Shown in pieces: positions 8,119 through 16,955 of a DNA stretch of 64,000 nt. The stretch spans positions 667,319 to 731,318 of the forward strand of contig NZ_BKZV01000001.1 in the NCBI RefSeq assembly GCF_008974285.1. Reading direction: 5' to 3'. The notes under the pieces were generated by a model. It saw only the letters and a program-made list of their open reading frames with translations. It did not search any database and was not told where the DNA came from. The translations under genes and the position numbers were made by a program. Position 1 is the first letter of the stretch; each line of letters begins with the position of its first letter. Origin of the DNA: Thermogemmatispora aurantia. GTDB taxonomy: Bacteria > Chloroflexota > Ktedonobacteria > Ktedonobacterales > Ktedonobacteraceae.

Positions 8119-8724
8119 ATGCAAGTACATCAACGTCCTATTTTTCGTCAGCGTGCACTGCACCATCATCTCTATGGACGAGAAAAAGATATTCTCCCGC
8201 ATTTCATGGCATTGCCCGTACCCGTGCTGCTCTGGCTGCTCTTCGGGCTGCTTTTCGCTGCCGCAGCGCTCGCCTGGACAACGGAGATCCCGACCTACAC
8301 CGTTGGCCCGGGCGTGGTACTAGACGCGGAAGCTTCCAGCGAGCGGTTCCAGCTGCAGTCACAGGGTGCCTTTGCGCTGATCTTCCTTCCTTGGGAAGCA
8401 CACCAGAGGCTGCGACCAGGGCAACCTGTGCAAATTACCTTACCAGCCACCAATCTCACGCTGAATAGTCACATAGCGCGCATTTTGCCAGGTGTCACCA
8501 GTCCTGCCACCGCCTGCACCTACTATACTACGGCTAATTCGCACCAGGCGTCATCACCGGTCACGTACCCCTCAGTAGCTGTACTGGTACCATTAGGCCA
8601 GCAGCTCTCAGCTAGCGTCTATGCTGGAACGGGTCTGACAGCGCAGGTACAGACCGGTTTCACCCGCCTTATCAACTTGCTGCCAGGGGCCGGGATGTTG
8701 TTGGGAGGCCAGCGAGCGTTATGA
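8119..8724 (+). CDS. Short HlyD-like bacteriocin secretion accessory protein
   Basis: 201 aa. The N-terminus (FRQRALHHHLYGREKDILP) followed by one membrane segment (about residues 35-56, VLLWLLFGLLFAAAALAW) resembles the start of HlyD-like adaptor proteins that accompany peptidase-ABC exporters. The remaining part is a short beta-rich domain with LRPGQPVQITLPAT, the lipoyl/barrel-like phrase of these adaptors. The long coiled coil of true HlyD proteins (300-480 aa) is missing, as expected for a cell without an outer membrane. It overlaps the exporter gene by four bases (ATGA), so the two are probably coupled. Role inferred: partner of the LanT exporter. Confidence 0.62.
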   Translation: MQVHQRPIFRQRALHHHLYGREKDILPHFMALPVPVLLWLLFGLLFAAAALAWTTEIPTYTVGPGVVLDAEASSERFQLQSQGAFALIFLPWEAHQRLRPGQPVQITLPATNLTLNSHIARILPGVTSPATACTYYTTANSHQASSPVTYPSVAVLVPLGQQLSASVYAGTGLTAQVQTGFTRLINLLPGAGMLLGGQRAL

Positions 8725-11282
8725 TGCACGACTACGGACAGCAAGGACAGTATGGACAGGAAGCAACCCAGGATCGCGACTATGTAGACATCTTCGATCC
8801 ACAAGAATATATCACTGCACGCCGACCGCTCAAGCGACGGCGTATTCGTCCGATCGTCCTCCAGCAGGAGGGCGACTATCCAGCCATTCGTCCTCATCTG
8901 CGCCTGCCAGTCAGGCAGAAGCCAGCGTCAGCAGCAACACCAGTAGCGCCCGCCGCTGCAGCCGAAGGCAAGCAGGCAGACGAGCAACAGCAGCCTGCCG
9001 CAGCGGAGGCCTGCCCCCCTCAGCAACAAGGTCAGGCCAGGCCAGCGGTCGAGGCAGGCGCGCAGAGTAAGCGCTCCAGAAAGCAAACCTGGTCTGGCCG
9101 AGGATGGCGACGGCGACGCGTCCGTCCCCTCACCCAAATGAACGTCGTCGAGTGCGGCTATGCCTGTCTGGCGATGATCCTCAACTATTACGGACGCCCT
9201 ACCTCAGTCTCCGAGCTACGCATGCGGCATGGCCTGGGGCGCGACGGCCTCTCAGCGCTGAGCATCGTGAAAGCAGCCCGGAGCTATGGTCTGCGCACAC
9301 GCGCCATCTCATTGCAGCGCACCGAGGACTTCCAGGCCGTTCCGCTTCCGGCAGTGGTCCACTGGGAATTTAAGCACTTCATTGTCGTTGAGCGCTGGAC
9401 TCCCCGCTGGGTGGAAGTCATCGACCCCGCCTGGGGGCGCAAGCGACTCACCCCCGAAGAATTCGATGCTGGCTTCACCGGCATCGTGATCCTTTTTGAA
9501 CCAGGAGTACATTTCAGCACCGAGGGCAGCGCTCACCGCGTTACTCTCTGGATGCAGGTCAAGCAGTTCGCCCGTCAAACGCGCGGCGCCCTGCTTCAGG
9601 TGCTTGGAGCCTCACTCTTCCTGCAGCTCTTTGGCCTGCTCCTGCCGCTGCTCACCAAGATCGTCATCGATCAGATCCTGCCAGCTCATATGGTCGATAT
9701 CATGGGTATTCTGGGCCTCGGCCTGCTGCTGCTCCTCGCCACCCAGGCTACCACCACGATCCTTCGCGAGTGGTTGCTGGTCTATCTGCGGGCCCGCGTC
9801 GACATCCAGCTGGTGCTCGGTTTCTTCGAGCATCTCCTCACCCTGCCCTTCAGCTTCTTCCAGCAGCGCTCGAGCGGCGACCTGCTTCAGCGCCTGGGGA
9901 GCAACACCATCATCCGCGACACGCTGAGCAACCAGCTTATCTCAACCCTGCTTGACAGCGGCACGGTCATCGCTTATCTCTTCATCCTGCTCTGGCAATC
10001 GCCGATCTTCGCGCTCCTGACCCTTGGCCTGGGACTGCTGCAGGTGCTGGTCCTTTTGGGGACCCATCGCATTGTGCTGGACCTGGCCAGCCGCGATCTG
10101 GCGGCCCAAGGCAAAGCTCAGGGCTATCTGGCCGAGACCCTGGCCGGAATGGCCACGCTCAAGGCCGCCGGCGCCGAGCAGCGCGCTCTCGAACGATGGT
10201 CGAATCTCTTCTACGAGCGCCTGAATATCACTCTGCGCCTCAGCTACCTCCAGGCCGGCATCAATACGGCCATGACGATTCTACGGATCTTCTCGCCTAT
10301 CGCCCTGCTGTGGATCGGCGCCTACCAGGTTCTCAATGGCCATCTCAGCGTCGGTACCATGCTCGCCCTCAATACACTAGCCAGCGCTTTCCTGACTCCC
10401 GTGGCCTCGCTCGTCAGCAGCGGACAACAGTTCCAGATCCTCTACGCCCACCTGGAGCGCCTGACCGACGTCACGACAGCCGAACCGGAGCAGGACATCG
10501 AGAAGGCTCAGCTACCTCCGCGACTCAGCGGGCGCATCTACGTGCAGAATGTGAGCTTCCAATATGGACCAGATTCGCCACGGGTGCTGAAGCAGATCAA
10601 TATCCGTATTGAGCCGGGTCAGAAAATCGCTATTGTCGGGCGCACTGGCTCGGGCAAGAGCACGCTGGGTAAGCTCTTGCTGGCTCTCTATACGCCAACC
10701 GAAGGCGAGATCTACTACGATGGACTGCCGCTGAGCCAGCTCAACTACCAGGAGGTGCGGCGCCAATTCGGCGTCGTTCTCCAGGACAGCCAGATCTTCA
10801 GTGGCTCCATCTTGCAGAATATCACGCTCAATGATCCCAATGTCCCCTATGAGCGCATCGTGAAAGCAGCAACCGCCGCGGCTATCCACGAGGATATCAT
10901 GCGTATGCCACTGGGCTACGATACTCCGGTGGCCGAAGGCGGCAGTGCCCTCTCGGGCGGTCAACGGCAGCGCCTCTGCCTCGCACGCGCCCTGGTCAAT
11001 GAACCAGCCATCTTGCTCCTCGATGAAGCCACCAGCCATCTCGATGTGCTTACTGAACAGCGCGTCTCTGAGAACCTGCGCGCCTATCCCTGTACGCAGA
11101 TTATCATCGCCCACCGTCTGAGTACTATCCGCGATGCTGATCTGATCCTGGTCATGCACGATGGCATGATCATCGAGCAGGGGACTCACGAGCAGCTACT
11201 CCAGCTGAATGGCTACTACGCTCAGCTTATGCGGCAGCAACTTGAACAGGAGGAACGCCAGGCTCGCGCTGGCGCCCGTTAA
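8721..11282 (+). CDS. lanT: C39 peptidase-containing ABC exporter (LanT)
   Basis: 853 aa. A variable, Gln/Ala-rich N-terminal stretch of about 135 residues precedes the C39 peptidase: MNVVECGYACLAM (catalytic Cys near 144), HFIVV (His near 219) and DPAW (Asp near 234). A six-helix exporter domain spans about 280-560. The ATPase has Walker A GRTGSGKSTLGK (about 640), signature LSGGQRQRL (about 744) and Walker B ILLLDEATSHLD (about 763), then the H-loop IIAHRLST. Such proteins cut leaders after Gly-Gly and export the core. The LanA leader at 11628 ends in QGG, so the pair fits. The long low-complexity N-terminus before the peptidase is unusual. Confidence 0.93.
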   Translation: MMHDYGQQGQYGQEATQDRDYVDIFDPQEYITARRPLKRRRIRPIVLQQEGDYPAIRPHLRLPVRQKPASAATPVAPAAAAEGKQADEQQQPAAAEACPPQQQGQARPAVEAGAQSKRSRKQTWSGRGWRRRRVRPLTQMNVVECGYACLAMILNYYGRPTSVSELRMRHGLGRDGLSALSIVKAARSYGLRTRAISLQRTEDFQAVPLPAVVHWEFKHFIVVERWTPRWVEVIDPAWGRKRLTPEEFDAGFTGIVILFEPGVHFSTEGSAHRVTLWMQVKQFARQTRGALLQVLGASLFLQLFGLLLPLLTKIVIDQILPAHMVDIMGILGLGLLLLLATQATTTILREWLLVYLRARVDIQLVLGFFEHLLTLPFSFFQQRSSGDLLQRLGSNTIIRDTLSNQLISTLLDSGTVIAYLFILLWQSPIFALLTLGLGLLQVLVLLGTHRIVLDLASRDLAAQGKAQGYLAETLAGMATLKAAGAEQRALERWSNLFYERLNITLRLSYLQAGINTAMTILRIFSPIALLWIGAYQVLNGHLSVGTMLALNTLASAFLTPVASLVSSGQQFQILYAHLERLTDVTTAEPEQDIEKAQLPPRLSGRIYVQNVSFQYGPDSPRVLKQINIRIEPGQKIAIVGRTGSGKSTLGKLLLALYTPTEGEIYYDGLPLSQLNYQEVRRQFGVVLQDSQIFSGSILQNITLNDPNVPYERIVKAATAAAIHEDIMRMPLGYDTPVAEGGSALSGGQRQRLCLARALVNEPAILLLDEATSHLDVLTEQRVSENLRAYPCTQIIIAHRLSTIRDADLILVMHDGMIIEQGTHEQLLQLNGYYAQLMRQQLEQEERQARAGAR

Positions 11283-11400
11283 GGCGCGACCCCGAGCCTG
11301 GCCCCCATTGATCACTGATCCTCCCTGCTCTTCTCTCCGCTCGCTTCATCCTCTCTGTTTCACTATCTCTCTTCCTTCTTCCTCCCTTACAAATGATATA

Positions 11401-11434
11401 TTGAAACTTATGTATTTGGCTTTATCCGTACAAT
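11401..11434 (+). promoter_or_regulatory. Candidate lanA promoter
   Basis: TACAAT at 11429-11434 would start RNA near 11441, two bases before the folded leader. The only good -35 (TTGAAA, 11401-11406) is 22 bp away, too far for a standard sigma-70 site, so an activator or another sigma factor may be involved. Confidence 0.35.
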
Positions 11435-11442
11435 GTACTTAG

Positions 11443-11580
11443 GCGTTCGGGTAGCAAATACGCTTTGAACGTATTTTGTTCAGGCAGGTCAGCCGGACGT
11501 CGAAGGGCCACCTTGGGGGCGTCAGGAAGCCACCTGCCTGGGCAGCGTTATCCCAAAGCGTAGACGGGGTGCCCGAACGC
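11443..11580 (+). promoter_or_regulatory. Folded RNA leader upstream of lanA
   Basis: 138-nt element with four perfect or near-perfect stems. Outer stem: GCGTTCGGG (11443-11451) with CCCGAACGC (11572-11580). Hairpin: AAATACG (11456-11462) with CGTATTT (11470-11476). Second arm: CAGGCAGGT (11481-11489) with ACCTGCCTG (11532-11540). This encloses GACGTC/GGCGTC (11496-11501/11518-11523) capped by AAGG/CCTT. Together they form a three-way junction. It begins at the likely transcription start and ends 48 bases before the lanA ATG. It matches no riboswitch class I can recognise. Confidence 0.6.
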
Positions 11581-11627
11581 ACGACACCACAACAACACCA
11601 AAGGTACAAGAAAGGAAACGCACGCAC

Positions 11628-11876
11628 ATGAAGTTCGACATCGTTCGCGCATGGAAAGATGAAGCCTATCGCCAGAGCCTCAGCGAGGAGGAGCTCAGCC
11701 TGCTGCCTGAGAGCCCCATCGGTGAGGTCGAGCTGACTGATGCAGATCTGGAGGCCGTCCAGGGCGGTCACGGCAACACCGACGAGTGCAATAACACGGT
11801 TGCCGTGCTCTGTCTGCAGTCCCTGGCTGTGCTCCTCGGCCTCTGCAATACCAACGCCGCCGGCGGCTGTCTCTAG
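11628..11876 (+). CDS. lanA: Class II lanthipeptide precursor (mersacidin/lichenicidin type)
   Basis: 82 aa. The 47-residue leader starts MKFDIVRAWKDEAYRQSLS and ends GEVELTDADLEAVQGG, the acidic, double-Gly leader of mersacidin-type precursors (an FDIVRAWKD opening is typical of this group). The 35-residue core has four Ser/Thr and four Cys in strict alternation (T4, C7, T10, C15, S18, C26, T28, C34, counted after Gly-Gly), so four successive lanthionine/methyllanthionine rings can be drawn. The core middle is very hydrophobic (VAVLCLQSLAVLLGLC). LanM would modify it and LanT would cut after GG. The gene stands alone between the exporter and LanM genes with its own leader and a hairpin behind it. 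Confidence 0.92.
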   Translation: MKFDIVRAWKDEAYRQSLSEEELSLLPESPIGEVELTDADLEAVQGGHGNTDECNNTVAVLCLQSLAVLLGLCNTNAAGGCL

Positions 11877-12440
11877 CAGTCGTCGCCCCACACCAGGGGT
11901 CTCGGTATGGCCTGATCAGGATATACAGAGGGTTGGGATGCCTGACTCCGTCCCGACCCTCTGTTCGCGCCAGTTAAGGCTGCCCTGACAAGACACTCCC
12001 AGCCACCTGGCGCTCGTTTATCTAGCCAGACCAGAATAGTAGAGTAGACGAGCAGGCGCCTGCTGAACTCTTATCCCAGGGAATCCCATCCACAGCCCTC
12101 TGCCTGTCAGCGCTTGCTCCGAGCCGGGTCAAACCTCCGAGAACGATCAATGATCAAGTCCGCTGCAGCATGGTTCGCACGTTGCAATTCAGTTAAGATC
12201 CGCTACCACTACGCCCTTTACCTTCTAGCGGTTGCCAGTCTTTTCGCACCGCTCACCTCTGTTCTTCCATGTCGACAAGCCACCTGAGCGGCAGGCATCG
12301 ACTGCTGCCACAATCCATTGGTAACTACCGAGTAATGAAGAAGAAGAAAGAAAGGAGATGCAGCGCAGTACCAGGCTTCCTGGCACCGGCTAAGGCGGCG
12401 GGATCGCTTGTCCTGGCGCTGCATCCCAGCGCGTGATTCC
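11877..12440 (+). other. lanA-lanM intergenic region
   Basis: 564 bp. It contains the hairpin at 11925-11964. A 45-codon frame at 12150-12287 with a hydrophobic segment lacks a ribosome site and is not called. No second precursor with a Gly-Gly leader is seen. No clear lanM promoter is visible. Confidence 0.5.
11925..11964 (+). terminator. Strong hairpin after lanA
   Basis: ACAGAGGGTTGGGA (11925-11938) pairs with TCCCGACCCTCTGT (11951-11964); only one pair is a T.G wobble, with a 12-nt loop. No T-tract follows, so it may be an attenuator or an RNA end-protecting stem that lets lanA be made in excess over lanM. Confidence 0.6.
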
Positions 12441-15400
12441 ATGAGCGAGACAACGAGCGAGACTATCACCGCTTCCGTTTCCTATCTGCAGGGTCGTTGG
12501 CAAGAGGCCGACTGGTACCGCGCCTTGACGTTGAATGAGCGCCTGGCCTTGTTGCGCACGACCCCGTTTCCGCCTACGCTGGATGCCCTCGAGGCAGAGG
12601 CTCTGGCGCGGGCCCAGCAGCGCCTGCAGCGTTGGAAAGAGCTACCGGCCTTGAGCGAGGAAGAGGGCCGCTTTGCTGCCCGCCTTGCACTGGATGGCCT
12701 GGACGAGGAGGAGCTCCTGCTCCTGTTGGGTGAACCCGCCGAAGTCCTGCGCGCACGCTGCCCCACTCCCCCCACCTGGCTGCTAGCTCTCAGCGAGGCT
12801 TTCTCCCCCACTGCAGGCCCGCATGACAACGGAGAAGAGGCCGAGACAGTCTGCTCCTCTCCTCTGCCGGGCCTGGAGGAAGGGAGCCACACGCGCTCGT
12901 TCCTCCACCCCTTTCTGCCGCTGATCAGGCGCGCCAGACGAAAGCTGGCCGCCGGCTTGCGGGAGCTGGCTCGGCGCTCCCTTTCTTTCTCGTTCGATGC
13001 CGAGAGGGTCCTTGATTTGCTGGCGCGCAATATCCCCGGTCTATTGCTCCCTTCGATCTCGCGCGCTATCGTCCTGGAGCTTCATGTCGCGCGGGTTCAG
13101 GGCCGCTTGCAAGGGGCCACTTCGGAGGAGCGCTTTCAGTATTTCCTGGAGCAGCTGAGCGAGCGTGAGGCGACCCTCGATTTTCTGCAAGAGTACGTGG
13201 TTCTGGCCCGTCTGGTAACAGAGACGCTTGAGCGCTGGGTTTGCCGCTCGCTGGAGCTGCTGGAGCGCCTTACCGACGACTGGCCACTGATCTGCGCCAC
13301 TTTCCTCACCAACGGCGAGGCCGGGTCGCTGTGCGAGATTCACCAGGGCGCCGGGGACCTACATCGCAACGGGCAGAGTGTGATCTTGCTACGCTGGGAC
13401 TCCGGTTTCCGCCTGGTTTATAAACCGCGCTCGCTGGCTATCGATCGCCATTTTCAAGAGCTGCTCGCCTGGATGAATGAACGAGGCTTCAGCCCACCTC
13501 TGCGCACGCTGACAGTCCTTGACCGGGGACACTATGGTTGGGTCGAGTTTGTTCAGGCTCGCCACTGCTCTTCTCGCGAGGAGATCGAGCGCTTCTATCT
13601 GCGCCAGGGCGCCTACCTGGCCTTGCTCTACGCTCTGGAGGCCTCGGATTTCCATGCCGAGAACATTATCGCCGCTGGCGAGTATCCGATGCTGATTGAT
13701 CTGGAGACGCTCTTTTTACCCCAGATCAACCCCGAGGTGTTGCAGGCCCAGGGGGCGCCCGGCCTGGAGGCCATCGGCCATTCGGTGCTGCGCGTGGGCT
13801 TGCTGCCACAGCGCCTTTGGTCAAACCAGGAAGGTGAGGGGATCGATATGAGTGGCCTCGGCGGCCAGCCCGGCCAGCTCTCTCCGCGCCCTGTCCCTAC
13901 CTGGAAAGGCACAGGCACCGATGAGATGCGCCTGACCAATGAGCGCGTCGAGCTGCCCGTGAAGGAGAATCGCCCGCGCCTCAATGACCAGGATATCAAT
14001 GTTCTGGATTACAGCCAGTGCATCATCGAGGGCTTTACTCGCGCCTACCGCCTCCTCATGGCCCAACGCTCGGAGCTGCTCGAGACCTATCTTCCACGCT
14101 TTGCCGATGCTGAGGTTCGCTGCGTGCTCCGTCCAACACGGATTTATACGCAGCTGCTGGTCGATAGCCTGCATCCCAACGTGCTGCGCGATGCCCTGGA
14201 TCGCGATCGCCTCTTTGACCGACTATGGGCCACGACGGAGCGCCTCCCGTATTTGGTGCCACTGATCCCCGCTGAGCGGCGCGACTTGTGGCGTGGGGAT
14301 GTTCCGGTTTTTACGACCACGGCAGCGTCAACCGATCTCTTCACGTCAGAGGGCGAGCGCCTGTCTGCTTTCTTCAGCGAACCTGGCCTGGACGTGGTGC
14401 GCCGACGCCTGGCCGAGCTGAGTGAACTAGACCTGGAGAAGCAGCTGTGGATTATTCGTGCCTCCTTCACGAGCATGATCGATGCAACCACTCCCCAGAG
14501 CTACACACGCCTGGAGCTACACCCCGCCCGCACTTCTCCAACTCTGGAGCGGCTGCTGGCCGCCGCCTCGGCAATCGGTAACCGCCTGCGCCAGTTTGCT
14601 CTCTACCAGGGTGAGTACGTGGGCTGGCTGGGCGTGACACCAGTGAATGACCGCGAGTGGCACTTGCTGCCCGCCGATGGTGATCTCTACAATGGACTGG
14701 CAGGCATCGCACTCTTTCTGGCCTACCTGGGCCACCTGACAGGCGAGCAGCGCCATACTGAGCTGGCACGGATGGCCCTGCGCACGATCCAGCAGCAGAT
14801 TATGCGCCGCAAGTACTTTCCCCGCGCTTACGGAATCGGTGCCTTCAATGGTCTCGGCTCTTTGATCTACCTCTTCTGCCACCTGGGCGCCCTCTGGAGA
14901 GAACCTGCTCTCTATCGCCAAGCAGAGGAGCTGGTTCCCTCGCTCCTGGCAAAGGTTGAGCAGGACCAGGTCTATGATGTGATCGGCGGAGCCGCGGGAG
15001 CTATCGCAGCGCTGCTCTGCCTGCAGCGTGTGTCTCCCTCGCCTGAAACACTGGCGGCTGCCGTCCGCTGCGGCGAGCATCTGCTCTCCCATGCCCAACC
15101 TCAAGCACAGGGCGGCTGCGGTTGGCCAACGACGCGTCAGCCAGTCGCGCTGGCTGGCTTCGCTCACGGGAACGCCGGGATCGCCTTGTATCTCATGCAG
15201 CTGGCTCAGGTCAGCGGGGAGACACGCTTTGCCGAGATGGCCCGTGCAGCGCTAGCCTATGAGCGCACGCTTTTCTCGCCCTCACGTCAGAACTGGCTGG
15301 ATCTGCGCCAGCGCCCACCTTCTTCAGGTGCCAGCCAGCCAGTAGGGGAGAAATATATGGTGGCCTGGTGTCATGGCGCACCCGGGGTGGCTCTCTCGCG

Positions 15401-15788
15401 CCTGGCCCTGCTCTCACTGCTCGATGACCAAGAGCGGCTGACAGAAGAGATCAAGGCTGGTCTGCGTACGACCCTGACCCAGGGTTTTGGCCTGAACCAC
15501 TCCCTTTGTCATGGGGACCTGGGCAACCTGGATATCTTGATCACCGCCGCACGCCTGTTGCCCGGCGAGACCTTTGCTGAACATATCCCACGCATCGCCG
15601 CGGCCTTGCTGGAGAATATGGAGCACCAGGGCTGGGTCTGCGGCGTGCCGTTCGGTGTGGAAACACCCGGATTGATGACAGGGCTGGCTGGAGCTGGCTT
15701 TGCGCTCCTGCGTCTGGCCTCCCCGGAGCGCGTTCCTTCAGTGCTGCTGCTCTCTCCACCCGCCGAACACTCAACACCAGCAGCCTGA
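12441..15788 (+). CDS. lanM: Class II lanthipeptide synthetase LanM
   Basis: 1115 aa bifunctional enzyme. The N-terminal dehydratase (DUF4135/kinase-like) phosphorylates and eliminates Ser/Thr: VYKPRS near 327, SDFHAEN near 402 and LIDLETLF near 418 are its key motifs. The C-terminal LanC-like cyclase has the zinc ligands in AWCHGAPG (Cys about 976) and SLCHGDLGN (Cys-His about 1022), plus GFAHGNAG. I prefer ATG 12441 (MSETTSE); an in-frame TTG at 12408 is possible. Length is standard for LanM (900-1100). It should act on the LanA at 11628. No separate LanP, immunity or regulator gene is seen nearby. Confidence 0.95.
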   Translation: MSETTSETITASVSYLQGRWQEADWYRALTLNERLALLRTTPFPPTLDALEAEALARAQQRLQRWKELPALSEEEGRFAARLALDGLDEEELLLLLGEPAEVLRARCPTPPTWLLALSEAFSPTAGPHDNGEEAETVCSSPLPGLEEGSHTRSFLHPFLPLIRRARRKLAAGLRELARRSLSFSFDAERVLDLLARNIPGLLLPSISRAIVLELHVARVQGRLQGATSEERFQYFLEQLSEREATLDFLQEYVVLARLVTETLERWVCRSLELLERLTDDWPLICATFLTNGEAGSLCEIHQGAGDLHRNGQSVILLRWDSGFRLVYKPRSLAIDRHFQELLAWMNERGFSPPLRTLTVLDRGHYGWVEFVQARHCSSREEIERFYLRQGAYLALLYALEASDFHAENIIAAGEYPMLIDLETLFLPQINPEVLQAQGAPGLEAIGHSVLRVGLLPQRLWSNQEGEGIDMSGLGGQPGQLSPRPVPTWKGTGTDEMRLTNERVELPVKENRPRLNDQDINVLDYSQCIIEGFTRAYRLLMAQRSELLETYLPRFADAEVRCVLRPTRIYTQLLVDSLHPNVLRDALDRDRLFDRLWATTERLPYLVPLIPAERRDLWRGDVPVFTTTAASTDLFTSEGERLSAFFSEPGLDVVRRRLAELSELDLEKQLWIIRASFTSMIDATTPQSYTRLELHPARTSPTLERLLAAASAIGNRLRQFALYQGEYVGWLGVTPVNDREWHLLPADGDLYNGLAGIALFLAYLGHLTGEQRHTELARMALRTIQQQIMRRKYFPRAYGIGAFNGLGSLIYLFCHLGALWREPALYRQAEELVPSLLAKVEQDQVYDVIGGAAGAIAALLCLQRVSPSPETLAAAVRCGEHLLSHAQPQAQGGCGWPTTRQPVALAGFAHGNAGIALYLMQLAQVSGETRFAEMARAALAYERTLFSPSRQNWLDLRQRPPSSGASQPVGEKYMVAWCHGAPGVALSRLALLSLLDDQERLTEEIKAGLRTTLTQGFGLNHSLCHGDLGNLDILITAARLLPGETFAEHIPRIAAALLENMEHQGWVCGVPFGVETPGLMTGLAGAGFALLRLASPERVPSVLLLSPPAEHSTPAA

Positions 15789-15887
15789 GCGGAGCACGCC
15801 CAGTCTAGACGCCCTCCAAACCAATGTTACGGCGTTGGAGACAGGCCCATAGGAGCGGGCAAGAGGCTCGACCCAGTTCGGGACCAA

Positions 15888-15914
15888 GGGGAGCAGCCGT
15901 AGTGACTGCTCCCC
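15888..15914. repeat. Hairpin repeat copy 1
   Basis: GGGGAGCAG (15888-15896), 9-nt loop CCGTAGTGA, CTGCTCCCC (15906-15914). The same stem core and a related loop occur at 17225-17259. It lies between the converging lanM and HNH genes and could also act as a bidirectional terminator, but there is no T-tract. Confidence 0.6.
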
Positions 15915-15965
15915 TCAGCCAAAGGGCTTGCCCTCAACCGCTCGGCGCAGGATGCACGTGCTGTT

Positions 15966-16955
15966 CTAGAGAAGATCTCGCTTTCGAGCATTGCATTTAC
16001 GGCAGAGTAACTGTAAATTGGCAACGCTTGTGGCTCCGCCTTTGCTGAGCGGAATGATGTGATCAAACTCGAGATATTCAGTGGCACCACATTCGACACA
16101 GCGACCCCCATCTCTCTGCCAAACGGCGATCCGTACCTCTTGGGGAATGTGGCGGCTGCCGGCTTCATCAACGAGCACCAGTTGACGCTTGGCCATCCGT
16201 ACCAGCGTGTCGATGATGGCACAGGCTACTTCAGGATCAGGCAAGAGGTAAAAGCCGCTGCCAGCTTTCTTGCTCAGTTCGAGCTGAAGACCTCGCTGCG
16301 GTGGCTGGCCCATCCAGGCGAGCTGAATACGCATGACAGAGCTCCAGGGAATGGTCGTTCCCCCCGTCGGAGACAGAAAACGAAGTTTTTTGTTGGAAGC
16401 AAGCAGCTGCCCCGCCACCGGCCTGGGGGTAGTCGTGCTGAGACGATAATAGGTGACTGGCATAAGCAGGTGACAGATCTCGTCCGACTCCAGACGTAAC
16501 CCTTGCCTTTCCAGTTCGTGGTGAGCCACTGACGGGAGACGCCCCCGATAGATGTTGAGAATGAGAAGACGTCGATGTAGCCGGTGGGCCTGCTCAGCAG
16601 GGATACAAAAGAGAACTATGAGCCGACGCACAAGCGCCTCCGTCTCATCTGTGAGGGGAGCACTGGCGGTAGCACGACTCAGGACCCGTTCAATCACGCC
16701 GACAGCCTCATAACGAATGGATGCTAGCAGCCGCTCTTCCTCTACCCCCGCCGCCAGAGCACCCGCTCGCAACTGCGACCACCGCTCCATGCTGAAAACG
16801 CCATCGCTAAAGGTCGCCACGAAGATTCGACGGTAGTTTTCCGCAATCTTTTGCAATTGCCGATCGCAAGCTCGACAGAGCATAAGGTCACCCTTAAAGA
16901 GGAGCAAAGCAGTGACACCTTGCATGGTCCTTCCACAGCGCTTGCACGTGACCAT
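15966..16955 (-). CDS. HNH endonuclease domain protein
   Basis: 329 aa. Three parts are visible: an N-terminal zinc ribbon (CKRCGRTM ... CRACDRQ), a middle part with a PH-like stretch (LLASNKKLRFLSPTGGTTIPW ... ) and a C-terminal HNH nuclease (RCVECGATEYLEFDHIIPL, LQLLCRKCNARK) with both zinc-knuckle CxxC pairs and the catalytic DH. ATG 16955 has GGGAAGGAG just upstream; an in-frame ATG at 17030 would add 25 residues and place that site inside the gene. The partner substrate is not known; defence, recombination or repair are all possible. It is flanked on both sides by the same hairpin type. Confidence 0.85.
   Translation of the reverse strand: MVTCKRCGRTMQGVTALLLFKGDLMLCRACDRQLQKIAENYRRIFVATFSDGVFSMERWSQLRAGALAAGVEEERLLASIRYEAVGVIERVLSRATASAPLTDETEALVRRLIVLFCIPAEQAHRLHRRLLILNIYRGRLPSVAHHELERQGLRLESDEICHLLMPVTYYRLSTTTPRPVAGQLLASNKKLRFLSPTGGTTIPWSSVMRIQLAWMGQPPQRGLQLELSKKAGSGFYLLPDPEVACAIIDTLVRMAKRQLVLVDEAGSRHIPQEVRIAVWQRDGGRCVECGATEYLEFDHIIPLSKGGATSVANLQLLCRKCNARKRDLL

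Larger units (their letters stand above)
11283..11627 (+). other. lanT-lanA intergenic region
   Basis: 345 bp. It contains a pyrimidine-rich end of the lanT unit, an AT-rich pocket (about 11387-11434) with a TACAAT box, the folded leader at 11443-11580, and an unstructured A/C-rich segment with an AAAGGAA site before the lanA ATG. Confidence 0.6.

Noticed and set aside
10512..11189. Long open frame opposite the lanT ATPase domain
   Set aside because: Antisense shadow caused by GC-rich codon bias of lanT; no motif.
11443..11580. MITE or insertion element before lanA
   Set aside because: Terminal match is only 9 bp, no target duplication, and internal stems fit an RNA fold better.
12150..12287. 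45-codon frame with hydrophobic segment between lanA and lanM
   Set aside because: Considered as a second precursor or immunity peptide, but it has no ribosome site and no Gly-Gly leader.
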